Source: Phenylobacterium sp. (GTDB lineage Bacteria > Pseudomonadota > Alphaproteobacteria > Caulobacterales > Caulobacteraceae). Taken from it: DNA of 5,061 nt. The stretch lies in assembly GCA_028290925.1 (NCBI GenBank), contig JAQGIX010000290.1, positions 1 through 5,061 on the forward strand. The letters run 5' to 3'. Position 1 is the first letter of the stretch. Each line of letters begins with the position of its first letter. The translations under genes were made by a program, and so were the position numbers. The notes under the pieces are model-generated. The model saw only the letters and a program-made list of their open reading frames with translations. It had not been told where the DNA came from and ran no database searches. Below are positions 1 to 5,061 of the stretch, piece after piece.

Positions 1-1017
1 GCCGGTGTCGCGGATCAGGCCGTAGGACCAGCTGGCGATCACGGCGGCGCCGACCAGGCCGGCCAGCGGGTCCATCCAGAGCCAGCCGAACAGCCGCGCC
101 AGCGTCAGTCCGGCGATGACCAGAACCGAGACCGCGGCGTCGGCCAGCACGTGCACCACGGCGGCGCGCATGTTGTTGTCGCGGTGGTGGGCATGGCCGT
201 GGTCGTGCTCCTCAAACACCGCCACGTGGGCCTCGTCGCCGATCCTGAGATGGGCGACGAAGGCGTGCGGCTCGGGGATCTCCTCGGCGCTTTCGAGGTA
301 GGCGCCGCGGTCGGCCATGGCGAAGACCTGGCGCGCGCCGTCCGGCCGGACCGTCTCGACCGACACAGCGCCGGCGTCGAGCCGATGGCCGCCGTCCGCC
401 AGCAGCCGGAAGCGGGGCGGCGCGTCCTGCTCGAAGATGGAGAGCTCGACCGTCCCGGCCGTCGTGGCGATGCGATGGATCTCGTCGTGGGCGTGGTCGT
501 CGTGACCGGCGTGTCCGTGATGGTGGCCGTGCCCATGCCCGTGATCGTGCCCGCCGCCCAGCAGCCAGGCGCTGGCGATATTGACGCCGAGGCCGAGGAC
601 GGCGATCGGGATCGCCTGGGCGAAGTGGATCGGCGTCGGGGCCAGCAGCCGGCTGACGGCTTCGTAGCCGATCAGCAGCGCGATCATCGCCAGGACGATG
701 GCGCTGGTGAATCCGGCCAGGTCCCCAAGCTTGCCGGTGCCGAAGCTGAACCGCGGATCGTGGGCGTAGCGCCGGGAGAAGGTGTAGGCCAGCGCCGCCA
801 GCAGCAGGGCCCCGGCATGGGTCGACATGTGCAGGCCGTCGGCCACCAGGGCGATCGAGCCGAACATCAGCCCGCCGGTGATCTCCAGCACCATCATGGC
901 GCCGCACAGCACGATGACGAACCAGGTCCGGCGCTCGTTCTGCGCGTGCCCGGCCCCGAGGAACAGGTGGCTGTGGCCGAGGTCGGAGGCGTCGTCGGTT
1001 GACATGGGCGGTCTCAT
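1..1017 (-). CDS. dmeF: DmeF-type Co(II)/Ni(II) cation diffusion facilitator, 3' end cut by the window edge
   Basis: Inner-membrane CDF antiporter, expected to export Co2+/Ni2+ from the cytoplasm in exchange for protons. The visible 339 residues have no stop and continue beyond the left edge; missing are the end of the transporter core and the C-terminal tail. TM1 is about residues 32-52, TM2 about 54-78, TM3 about 100-122, TM4 about 135-153, TM5 about 284-306 and TM6 about 313-335. Likely transport-site ligands are H63xxxH67 in TM2 and H289xxxD293 (HVLAD) in TM5. The segment FGTGKLGDLAGFTSAIVLAM (92-111) is typical of DmeF-type proteins as I recall them. The TM4-TM5 loop, cytosolic in CDF proteins, has two His clusters (157-181 and 271-278) separated by an unusual extra module of about 75-90 residues. 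The ATG at 1017 overlaps the dmeR stop as ATGA, implying translational coupling; an ATG at 1005 (MSTDD) is a good alternative start. Family assignment is confident; metal specificity is inferred from the dmeR neighbour. Confidence 0.93.
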   Translation of the reverse strand, partial: MRPPMSTDDASDLGHSHLFLGAGHAQNERRTWFVIVLCGAMMVLEITGGLMFGSIALVADGLHMSTHAGALLLAALAYTFSRRYAHDPRFSFGTGKLGDLAGFTSAIVLAMIALLIGYEAVSRLLAPTPIHFAQAIPIAVLGLGVNIASAWLLGGGHDHGHGHGHHHGHAGHDDHAHDEIHRIATTAGTVELSIFEQDAPPRFRLLADGGHRLDAGAVSVETVRPDGARQVFAMADRGAYLESAEEIPEPHAFVAHLRIGDEAHVAVFEEHDHGHAHHRDNNMRAAVVHVLADAAVSVLVIAGLTLARLFGWLWMDPLAGLVGAAVIASWSYGLIRDTG

Positions 1018-1289
1018 TTCAGGTAGGCCCGCACGACGTCGAGCAACTGTTCGGCCGCCTGGGCGTCGAGCGCGCCCGGGTGGCGTTCGGCGTCGACCAG
1101 GTGGGTGCGGACATGGTCCTCCACCACCTCGGCCATCAGGCCGGCCATGGCGCCGCGCGTGGCGGCGATCAGGTGCATCACCCGATCGCATCCGGCTTCG
1201 GCCTCCAGCGCGCGTTCGATCGCCTCGACCTGACCCCGCAGCCGCCGCACGCGGGCCAGCAGCTTCGACTTGTGAAGGGTGGTGTGCAT
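1014..1289 (-). CDS. dmeR: DmeR, RcnR/CsoR-family nickel/cobalt-responsive repressor
   Basis: A 91-residue, all-helical metal-sensing repressor of the RcnR/CsoR (DUF156) family, first gene of the dmeR-dmeF operon. In the apo form such proteins bind an operator containing a G/C tract, and Ni(II) or Co(II) binding releases them. Aligned by eye with E. coli RcnR, whose ligands are H3, C35, H60 and H64, this protein has H2, C34, H59 and H63, so the whole His-Cys-His-His set is kept with a one-residue offset. This argues against the copper-type CsoR C-H-C pattern. The core RLRGQVEAIERAL (16-28) is the family's conserved first helix, and IAATRGAMAGLMAEVVEDH (41-59) matches helix 2. The start at 1289 is fixed by the need for His-2. 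A purine-rich AAGGCGG lies just upstream. The stop overlaps the dmeF ATG. Autoregulation is expected because the operator lies immediately 5' of the gene. Confidence 0.93.
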   Translation of the reverse strand: MHTTLHKSKLLARVRRLRGQVEAIERALEAEAGCDRVMHLIAATRGAMAGLMAEVVEDHVRTHLVDAERHPGALDAQAAEQLLDVVRAYLK

Positions 1290-1296
1290 GCCGCCT

Positions 1297-1320
1297 TATA
1301 GCATACCCCCCCTACTTATA
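1297..1320 (-). promoter_or_regulatory. Probable DmeR operator (AT-rich inverted repeat around a C7/G7 tract)
   Basis: On the plus strand the site has TATAGCATA (1297-1305), seven C (1306-1312), then TACTTATA (1313-1320). The arms form an imperfect inverted repeat: TATAGCATA against TATAAGTA, the complement of the right arm. A homopolymeric C/G tract between AT-rich dyad arms is the known design of RcnR sites (TACT-G6-N-AGTA in E. coli) and, from memory, of rhizobial DmeR sites with C6 between TATAGTATA-like arms. It ends only 7 bp before the dmeR ATG and stands out sharply against the GC-rich background. Binding would block transcription of both dmeR and dmeF. Confidence 0.8.
1315..1320 (-). 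promoter_or_regulatory. Candidate -10 element of the dmeR-dmeF promoter
   Basis: Read on the minus strand, TATAAG (1320 down to 1315) matches the TATAAT -10 consensus at five of six bases and forms one arm of the operator. Transcription would start within or just after the G tract, giving a leader of about 20 nt and an operator that covers the core promoter. I do not see a convincing -35 hexamer 16-18 bp upstream, so the element is tentative. Confidence 0.4.
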
Positions 1321-1358
1321 CCACCTCCTGGGTCCGCGCCCCTGATCGAGCTTCACGG

Positions 1359-1387
1359 TTGACGCTGACGACGACGCGTCCGCTAAC
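1359..1387 (+). promoter_or_regulatory. Candidate promoter of the EamA transporter gene
   Basis: TTGACG (1359-1364) is a near-perfect -35 hexamer, followed after 17 bp by GCTAAC (1382-1387). The pair resembles the Caulobacter housekeeping pattern (TTGACG at -35, GCTA-type -10), though the spacer may be a little long for that model. Transcription would be expected to begin about 6-7 bp after 1387, at or next to the GTG start codon at 1394. This is a by-eye match only. Confidence 0.4.
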
Positions 1388-1393
1388 GGGCAC

Positions 1394-2299
1394 GTGAGCT
1401 CCGCCGCGCCATCCCCGCAGGTTCCGATCGAGCGCGCGGCCCTCGGCATCGCGCTGCGCATCGCGGCCATGGCCTGCATGGCCTGCCTCTCGGCCATGGT
1501 GAAGTGGTGCGGCGGGCGGGGCATCCCGGTCTTCGAGATCATCTTCTTCCGCAACGCCGTCGCCTTCCTTCCGCTCGGCCTCTACATCTGGCGGACGACC
1601 GGATTCTCGGTCCTCAAGACCCACCGGCCGCTCGGCCATCTCACCCGCTCGACCATCGGGCTGACCGGCATGGTCTGCGGCTTCTCCGCCGTGCAGCATC
1701 TGCCGCTGACCGACGCCACGGCGTTCCAGTTCGCCTCGCCGCTGTTCATGACCGCGCTCTCCGCCGCCGTCCTGCACGAGCCGGTGGGTCGCCATCGCTG
1801 GGGTGCGGTGCTGGTGGGTTTCCTGGGCGTGCTGATCATGGTCCGCCCGCAGCCCGGCCACATGAACCTGACCGGCGTCTCCCTGGCGCTGGGCGGCGCG
1901 GTGGGCGCGGCCGGGGCGATGGTCGCCATCCGCCAGATCGCCGACACCGAGAAGGGCGCGACCATAGTCTTCTATTTCACCCTCGGCGGCACGGTGCTGG
2001 GCCTCGTGGGATCGCTGGTCCATTGGGTGACGCCCGACGCGCAGACCCTGGGCTTGCTGGTGCTGGCGGGCCTGGTCGGCGGTGTCGGCCAGCTGCTGCT
2101 CACCCAGGCCCTGGTGGTGGCGCCGATCGGCGTGGTGGCCCCTTTCGACTACACCCAGTTGGTTTGGGCGACGGGTCTGGGTTTCCTGATCTGGGGCGAG
2201 CTGCCGCGGCCGGCCACTATCGCCGGCGCCGTCGTCGTGGCGGCCAGCGGGGCCTACATCCTGCACCGCGAGATCCGGCGCTTCCGGGCGCGGGACTGA
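1394..2299 (+). CDS. DMT-superfamily (EamA-domain) transporter, substrate unknown
   Basis: A 301-residue inner-membrane carrier with two tandem EamA repeats and about ten helices, the standard size and layout of the drug/metabolite transporter superfamily. Repeat 1 spans about 17-151 and repeat 2 about 160-293. Recognisable signatures are FEIIFFRNAVAFLPLGLY (47-64), LPLTDATAFQFASPLFMTAL (103-122) followed by LHEPV (127-131), and APFDYTQLVWATGLGFLIWG (249-268) followed by ELP (269-271); the last two are equivalent end-of-repeat motifs. Three cysteines (28, 31, 39) sit in or beside TM1. The start is GTG at 1394: the frame closes at a TGA at 1343, no ATG occurs between, and the next ATG (1469) falls inside TM1. 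There is no clear ribosome-binding site, and the candidate promoter suggests a leaderless message. The gene is divergent from dmeR, but nothing in the sequence ties it to metals. Amino acid, purine, riboflavin or other metabolite transport all remain possible. Confidence 0.93.
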   Translation: MSSAAPSPQVPIERAALGIALRIAAMACMACLSAMVKWCGGRGIPVFEIIFFRNAVAFLPLGLYIWRTTGFSVLKTHRPLGHLTRSTIGLTGMVCGFSAVQHLPLTDATAFQFASPLFMTALSAAVLHEPVGRHRWGAVLVGFLGVLIMVRPQPGHMNLTGVSLALGGAVGAAGAMVAIRQIADTEKGATIVFYFTLGGTVLGLVGSLVHWVTPDAQTLGLLVLAGLVGGVGQLLLTQALVVAPIGVVAPFDYTQLVWATGLGFLIWGELPRPATIAGAVVVAASGAYILHREIRRFRARD

Positions 2300-2398
2300 C
2301 GCCGCCGAAGCTGCGCGTTGACAGCGCCGGGCCGGAGGAGGAGTCTTGATCAGAACGCCGGTATGCGGCCGCTCATCTGGCCCCGCGCCGGCTCTCGC

Positions 2399-2405
2399 AA
2401 GGAGG
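2399..2405 (+). promoter_or_regulatory. Strong ribosome-binding site deciding the TPR gene start
   Basis: AAGGAGG is a near-perfect anti-16S match. It lies 1 nt before the ATG at 2407 but 7 nt before the in-frame ATG at 2413. The spacing favours initiation at 2413, giving a cleaner signal peptide beginning MKRLIGG. Confidence 0.75.
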
Positions 2406-2412
2406 GATGGCG

Positions 2413-2979
2413 ATGAAGCGGCTGATCGGAGGCCTGGTGGGCGTGGCGGCCGTGGCGCTGCTGGCCATCCCAGCGCCGGCGCGAGCCTCGGTGACGGTGA
2501 TCGGCGGCGGGCTCGCGGAAGCCTGCTCCAAGGCCGCCCTGGCCGGCGGCTCGAGCTCGCGCGCCGAGGGTTTATGCAGCCAGTCGTTGAGCGAGGAGCT
2601 GCTCAGTCCGCGCGACCGGGCCGGCACCTACGTCAACCGCGGGATCATGCGGATGCGGCGCAGCGAGTGGGACGGGGCCATGTCCGATTTCAACACGGCG
2701 GCGAAGTACAAGCCCAACCTGGGCGAGATCTACGTGAATCGCGGCGCGGCCCTGCTCGGGCAGCATCGCTACGCCGACGGGCTGGTCGATCTGAACAAGG
2801 GCATTGGCCTGGGCATCGAGGAGCCGGCCAAGGCCTACTACAACCGTGCGCTGGCCTACGAAGGCCTGGACGACGTGAAGTCGGCCTACTTCGACTACCA
2901 GAAGGCGGTCGAGCTCAGTCCGGAATGGGATGCGCCCAAGCAGCAGCTGACCCGCTTCCACGTCGCGCGCCGGGAGTAG
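2413..2979 (+). CDS. Exported tetratricopeptide-repeat protein, function unknown
   Basis: A 188-residue protein beginning MKRLIGG (an in-frame ATG at 2407 would add two residues, but its spacing to AAGGAGG is too short). The N-terminus is a typical Sec signal: Lys-Arg, a hydrophobic run of about 16 residues, then PARA with likely cleavage before SVTV, so the mature protein is probably periplasmic. After it come two cysteines (residues 38 and 55) in a region that could form a disulfide, then three TPR-type helical hairpins at about 71-104, 105-137 and 138-172. Repeated anchors are YVNRG, YVNRG and YYNRA at the first helix of each, and DFN / DLN / DYQ with KPN / SPE at the second. TPRs mediate protein-protein contacts, so a scaffolding or assembly role is likely, but no partner is evident. 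Another exported protein is encoded 51 bp downstream. The 113-bp gap upstream could hold its own promoter (TTGACA at 2318-2323, no good -10). Confidence 0.88.
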   Translation: MKRLIGGLVGVAAVALLAIPAPARASVTVIGGGLAEACSKAALAGGSSSRAEGLCSQSLSEELLSPRDRAGTYVNRGIMRMRRSEWDGAMSDFNTAAKYKPNLGEIYVNRGAALLGQHRYADGLVDLNKGIGLGIEEPAKAYYNRALAYEGLDDVKSAYFDYQKAVELSPEWDAPKQQLTRFHVARRE

Positions 2980-3020
2980 CGGCCGGGGACCTGAGCCCCC
3001 ATCTTCAAAGGCCACATAGT

Positions 3021-3024
3021 GAGG
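3021..3024 (+). promoter_or_regulatory. Weak ribosome-binding site for the Gln-rich protein gene
   Basis: GAGG lies 6 nt before the ATG at 3031 and favours that start over the in-frame GTG at 3019, which has no Shine-Dalgarno sequence. It lies inside the 8-bp palindrome GAGGCCTC (3021-3028). Confidence 0.4.
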
Positions 3025-3030
3025 CCTCCC

Positions 3031-3408
3031 ATGCGTGCGTTCGTCCTCCTCGCCGCCCTCGGCATGGCTCCGACGGCGATGGCCCAACCCTTGCCGCTGA
3101 TTCCCGGAGGTCTGGCGCCCGGGCCGGCCTCGCCGGAGTACAACCAGATGCTGGTGCAGCAGGAGCAGATGCGCCAGCAGATGGTCCAGCAGCAGAACCA
3201 GCTCATGGTCCTGGAGGCGCAGCTGCACGGCCAGCAATCGCAGCAGGATATCCAGGCGCTCAAGATCAATCCGCGTCTGGCCTTGCCCAACGTGAACCGG
3301 GCCGGGGCGCTGCCGCAGATCGATCCCAGCCAGCTCGCCTCGATGCCCGACGCCGCCCTGGCCGATTCCAACAGGAAGGTGCTGGACGCGGCCCGCAACC
3401 ACCGCTGA
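3031..3408 (+). CDS. Small secreted Gln-rich coiled-coil protein, function unknown
   Basis: A 125-residue protein that I do not recognise. Residues 1-18 form a clear signal peptide (MRAFVLLAALGMAPTAMA), with cleavage predicted before QPLPL. A Pro/Gly-rich linker (19-35) follows, then a strongly helical segment at about 36-77 containing 16 glutamines and regularly spaced Met, Leu and Val, consistent with a coiled coil. The C-terminal 48 residues have proline-punctuated short motifs (NPRLALPNV, LPQIDPSQL) and a basic end. There are no cysteines in the mature part, no lipobox and no membrane helix. A GTG at 3019 would add MRPP in front, but the GAGG at 3021 fits the ATG at 3031 better. The gene lies 51 bp after the TPR gene on the same strand with no obvious terminator between, so co-transcription is likely. 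Third-position G/C bias, signal peptide and ordered composition support a real gene. Confidence 0.78.
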   Translation: MRAFVLLAALGMAPTAMAQPLPLIPGGLAPGPASPEYNQMLVQQEQMRQQMVQQQNQLMVLEAQLHGQQSQQDIQALKINPRLALPNVNRAGALPQIDPSQLASMPDAALADSNRKVLDAARNHR

Positions 3409-3426
3409 GGCGCGCCCGCAGCGCCT
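3408..3426. terminator. Candidate bidirectional hairpin between convergent genes
   Basis: AGGCGC (3408-3413) and GCGCCT (3421-3426) form a perfect 6-bp GC-rich stem with a 7-nt loop. The hairpin occupies essentially the whole gap between the convergent stop codons (TGA ending at 3408, TAG of the opposite gene at 3425-3427) and touches both. Neither strand has a U tract afterwards, so it is not a classical intrinsic terminator, though it could still pause polymerase or protect 3' ends from both directions. Confidence 0.4.
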
Positions 3427-4126
3427 AGACGGGCAGGGGCGGGACCGGCTCCAGGCCCAGGCACACGGCGACGCAGCGGCGCGCCAGCAGATCGCCGGGA
3501 TCGATGAATTCAGCCTCGACGTCGTCGGGCCCGAGCACCAGCGGCACCTCCGTGCAGCCGGCGATGATCACCTCGGCGCCGTCCGCCACCAGTTCGCTCG
3601 CCAGCTCCGCCATGGCTGCCGTGACCTCGGGCCCGAGATCGCCCGCCTTGATCCGGGAGAGGATGGCCATGAACGCGTCCTGCCGGTCCGGCGCAAGGCC
3701 CACCAGGCCCATGGCCTGGGCGGCGAGGTATTCGCGGTACAGCCGCAGCGCGCCCTTGGTGCCGAGCACGCCGGCCCGCATGGCGCCGGATCCGGCGGCG
3801 GCCTGGGCGCCGGTCTCGATCAGGTTGACCAGCGGCAGGCCGGAGGCGCGCTGGATCAGGCCCGCGTGGGCGTGGGCGGTGTTGCAGGGCATGGCCAGCA
3901 CCTCGGCGCCGGCGCCGCGCAGCGCGCCCGCCATTTCCGCCAGCACGGCGCCCTCGCCAGAGCCCGGGACATTGCGGTCGGGGACCTTGGGGTTGATGTC
4001 CACCAGCACCCGCAGGTGGTCCTGGTCGGTCTCGGCGGGCGTGTAGGCCTGCAGCTTCTGCAGGAAATCGAGGGTCGCGGCCGGGCCCATGCCGCCGAGC
4101 ACGCCGAGGATGAGGCTCTCGGCCAT
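3425..4126 (-). CDS. Aspartate/glutamate-family amino acid racemase (PLP-independent)
   Basis: A 233-residue cytosolic racemase of the Asp/Glu/hydantoin racemase superfamily, the usual length for RacX/YgeA-like aspartate racemases. These enzymes use two cysteines as acid/base pair and no cofactor. Both are present: C81 in AMPCNTAH (78-85) and C191 in IAGCTEVPLVL (188-198). The N-terminus ILGVLGGMGPAAT (6-18) is the substrate-carboxylate loop characteristic of the aspartate racemase group, and the central GVLGTKGAL (119-127) starts the second alpha/beta domain. The ATG at 4126 shares its A with the TGA of the preceding PLP-enzyme gene (TGATG), so the two are co-transcribed and probably translationally coupled. 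Substrate is not readable from sequence: aspartate or glutamate are the default, but the partner enzyme suggests a sulfur-containing analogue such as cysteate or a cysteine-related amino acid. Family assignment is very secure; substrate is open. Confidence 0.92.
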   Translation of the reverse strand: MAESLILGVLGGMGPAATLDFLQKLQAYTPAETDQDHLRVLVDINPKVPDRNVPGSGEGAVLAEMAGALRGAGAEVLAMPCNTAHAHAGLIQRASGLPLVNLIETGAQAAAGSGAMRAGVLGTKGALRLYREYLAAQAMGLVGLAPDRQDAFMAILSRIKAGDLGPEVTAAMAELASELVADGAEVIIAGCTEVPLVLGPDDVEAEFIDPGDLLARRCVAVCLGLEPVPPLPV

Positions 4127-5061
4127 CAGAGCTTGCCTTCCATGACCGACTGATAGGCGAACAGGCCCTGCGCCCCGCCGGTGTGCAGGAAGACCACCGT
4201 CTCGCCGTCGAAGCGCCCCTGCTTGGACAGTGCGATCAGGCCCTTCATGGCCTTGCCCGTGTAGACCGGGTCCAGCAGCAGGCCCTCGGTGCGGGCGGCG
4301 AGCTTGAGGGCTTCGATCACCGCATCGTCCACCAGGCCGTAGCCCGCGCCGACGTAGTCGCAGTCGGCGATCACCATCTCGCGGGTGACGCGGTCGCGGT
4401 GGCCCAGCAGGTCGGCGGTGTCCTGGGCCAGCTTGAAGACATTGGCCTCCTGCACGTCCCTGGGCGCCCGCACGCCGATGCCGAGCACGGGGATGTCGGC
4501 GCCCATCACCGCCAGGCCCGCCACCAGCCCCGCGTGGGTGCCGGCGCTGCCGGTGGCCGTGACGATGCGGTCGATCTCCAGGCCCGCCTCATTGGCCTGG
4601 ACCACCAGCTCCAGCGCGCATTCCACATAGCCCAGGGCGCCGATGATGTTGGAGCCGCCGCCGGGGATGACGTAGGGCCGCCCGCCGCGCTCGGCGACCT
4701 CGGCCGCCACCTCGGCCAGCGCCTGGTTCATATCGGTCCCGCCGGGGACGGTGCGGATCCTGGCGCCCAGCAGTTCGTCCAGGAGGACGTTGCCGGAGCG
4801 GGTGTAATCGGCGGCGTCGGACCCGGTGCGGGCTTCCAGGATGACCTCGCAGGCCAGGCCGAAGCGGGCGGCCGCGGCGGCGGTCTGGCGCACGTGGTTC
4901 GACTGGACGGCGCCTTGGGTCACCAGGGTGTCGGCCTCGTTGGCCAGCGCGTCGCCCAGCAGGTACTCGAGCTTGCGGGTCTTGTTGCCGCCGCCGGCCA
5001 GGCCCGTGCAGTCGTCGCGCTTGACCCACAGGTCGGGACCGCCGCCGGAGCGGCCGATCAG
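4126..5061 (-). CDS. D-cysteine desulfhydrase / L-cysteate sulfo-lyase family PLP enzyme, 5' end cut by the window edge
   Basis: A PLP-dependent lyase of the ACC deaminase/D-cysteine desulfhydrase family (COG2515), converting its substrate to pyruvate, ammonia and sulfide or sulfite. The 311 visible residues are in frame from the right edge; comparison with E. coli DcyD from memory suggests only about 25 N-terminal residues are missing. Internal ATGs are not real starts because conserved sequence precedes them. In order are WVKRDD (12-17), the PLP-lysine motif GGGNKTRKLEYLL (23-35, Lys27), GAVQSNHVRQTAA (50-62), PYVIPGGGSNIIGALGYVE, the phosphate-binding ATGSAGTHAGL, DPVYTGKAM, and FLHTGGAQGLFAY close to the C-terminus. 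All are family hallmarks. D-cysteine desulfhydrase (DcyD) and L-cysteate sulfo-lyase (CuyA) cannot be separated with confidence by eye; GGGNKTRK and PGGTDM lean towards the CuyA-like side in my recollection. It precedes, and overlaps by one base, the racemase gene. Confidence 0.92.
   Translation of the reverse strand: MIGRSGGGPDLWVKRDDCTGLAGGGNKTRKLEYLLGDALANEADTLVTQGAVQSNHVRQTAAAAARFGLACEVILEARTGSDAADYTRSGNVLLDELLGARIRTVPGGTDMNQALAEVAAEVAERGGRPYVIPGGGSNIIGALGYVECALELVVQANEAGLEIDRIVTATGSAGTHAGLVAGLAVMGADIPVLGIGVRAPRDVQEANVFKLAQDTADLLGHRDRVTREMVIADCDYVGAGYGLVDDAVIEALKLAARTEGLLLDPVYTGKAMKGLIALSKQGRFDGETVVFLHTGGAQGLFAYQSVMEGKL

Noticed and set aside
105..536. 143-residue minus-strand ORF rich in Thr, Pro, Arg and Ser
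   Set aside because: It is an out-of-frame reading of the His-rich loop of dmeF; the same DNA encodes a convincing CDF protein in another minus-strand frame.
151..1002. 283-residue plus-strand ORF
   Set aside because: Antisense shadow of dmeF; composition is Gly, Ala, Val, Arg and Gln rich with no recognisable domain, as expected from high-GC complementary strands.
1316..2266. 316-residue minus-strand ORF
   Set aside because: Antisense to the EamA transporter and overlapping the DmeR operator; His/Arg/Gly-rich with no domain, while the sense strand gives a complete ten-helix transporter.
2318..2346. TTGACA at 2318-2323 as a promoter for the TPR gene
   Set aside because: The -35 match is perfect, but no acceptable -10 follows at 15-18 bp (GAGTCT), so it is mentioned only as a possibility.
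2980..3018. Short GGGG...CCCC inverted repeat after the TPR gene as a terminator
   Set aside because: Only a 4-bp stem with no U tract; too weak to call in GC-rich DNA.
2346..3428. 360-residue plus-strand ORF starting with TTG just after GGAGGAGGAG (2334-2343)
   Set aside because: The purine-rich run looks like a ribosome-binding site, but the frame is Arg/Gly/Ala-rich, covers both exported-protein genes out of frame, and has no domain.
4589..5029. 146-residue Arg/Pro-rich minus-strand ORF
   Set aside because: Frame-shifted shadow of the PLP enzyme, whose conserved GGGNKTRK and QSNH motifs are read in the other frame across the same stretch.

Overview
The window looks like chromosomal DNA from a high-GC (roughly 70% by eye) alphaproteobacterium, most plausibly Caulobacterales (Caulobacter/Phenylobacterium-like). 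The grounds are the strong G/C third-position bias, a DmeR/DmeF nickel-cobalt pair of alphaproteobacterial type, short exported TPR and Gln-rich proteins, and promoter-like sequence resembling the Caulobacter TTGACG...GCTA pattern. The taxonomic call is an inference. I see no mobile elements, RNA genes or CRISPR. Coding density is very high and no gene-free stretch reaches 300 bases.

Layout. (1) Positions 1-1320, minus strand: a metal-efflux operon, dmeR then dmeF. dmeR encodes a small RcnR/CsoR-family repressor; dmeF encodes a cation diffusion facilitator that runs off the left edge. They overlap by ATGA, and an AT-armed inverted repeat around a seven-C tract just upstream of dmeR is a convincing DmeR operator. 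The DmeF ORF has no stop inside the window, yet is clearly real; its histidine-rich cytosolic loop carries an extra module of about 75-90 residues. (2) 1394-2299, plus strand: a ten-helix EamA-type (DMT superfamily) transporter of unknown substrate, divergent from dmeR, with a possibly leaderless GTG start. (3) 2413-3408, plus strand: two small exported proteins in tandem, one with three TPR repeats and one with a Gln-rich coiled coil; function unknown. (4) 3425-5061, minus strand: a tightly coupled pair (TGATG overlap) of a PLP-dependent D-cysteine desulfhydrase/L-cysteate sulfo-lyase family enzyme (its N-terminus lies beyond the right edge) followed by a PLP-independent aspartate/glutamate-family racemase. 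The two clusters converge at 3408-3426, where a perfect 6-bp inverted repeat sits between the stop codons.

How they work together: DmeR probably senses Ni(II)/Co(II) and releases the operator so that DmeF exports the excess metal. The racemase and PLP lyase probably form a small catabolic module for a D- or sulfur-containing amino acid. The transporter and the two exported proteins have no demonstrable link to either module. No wholly new system is evident. The most interesting points are the inserted DmeF module, the DmeR operator, and the racemase-lyase pairing.
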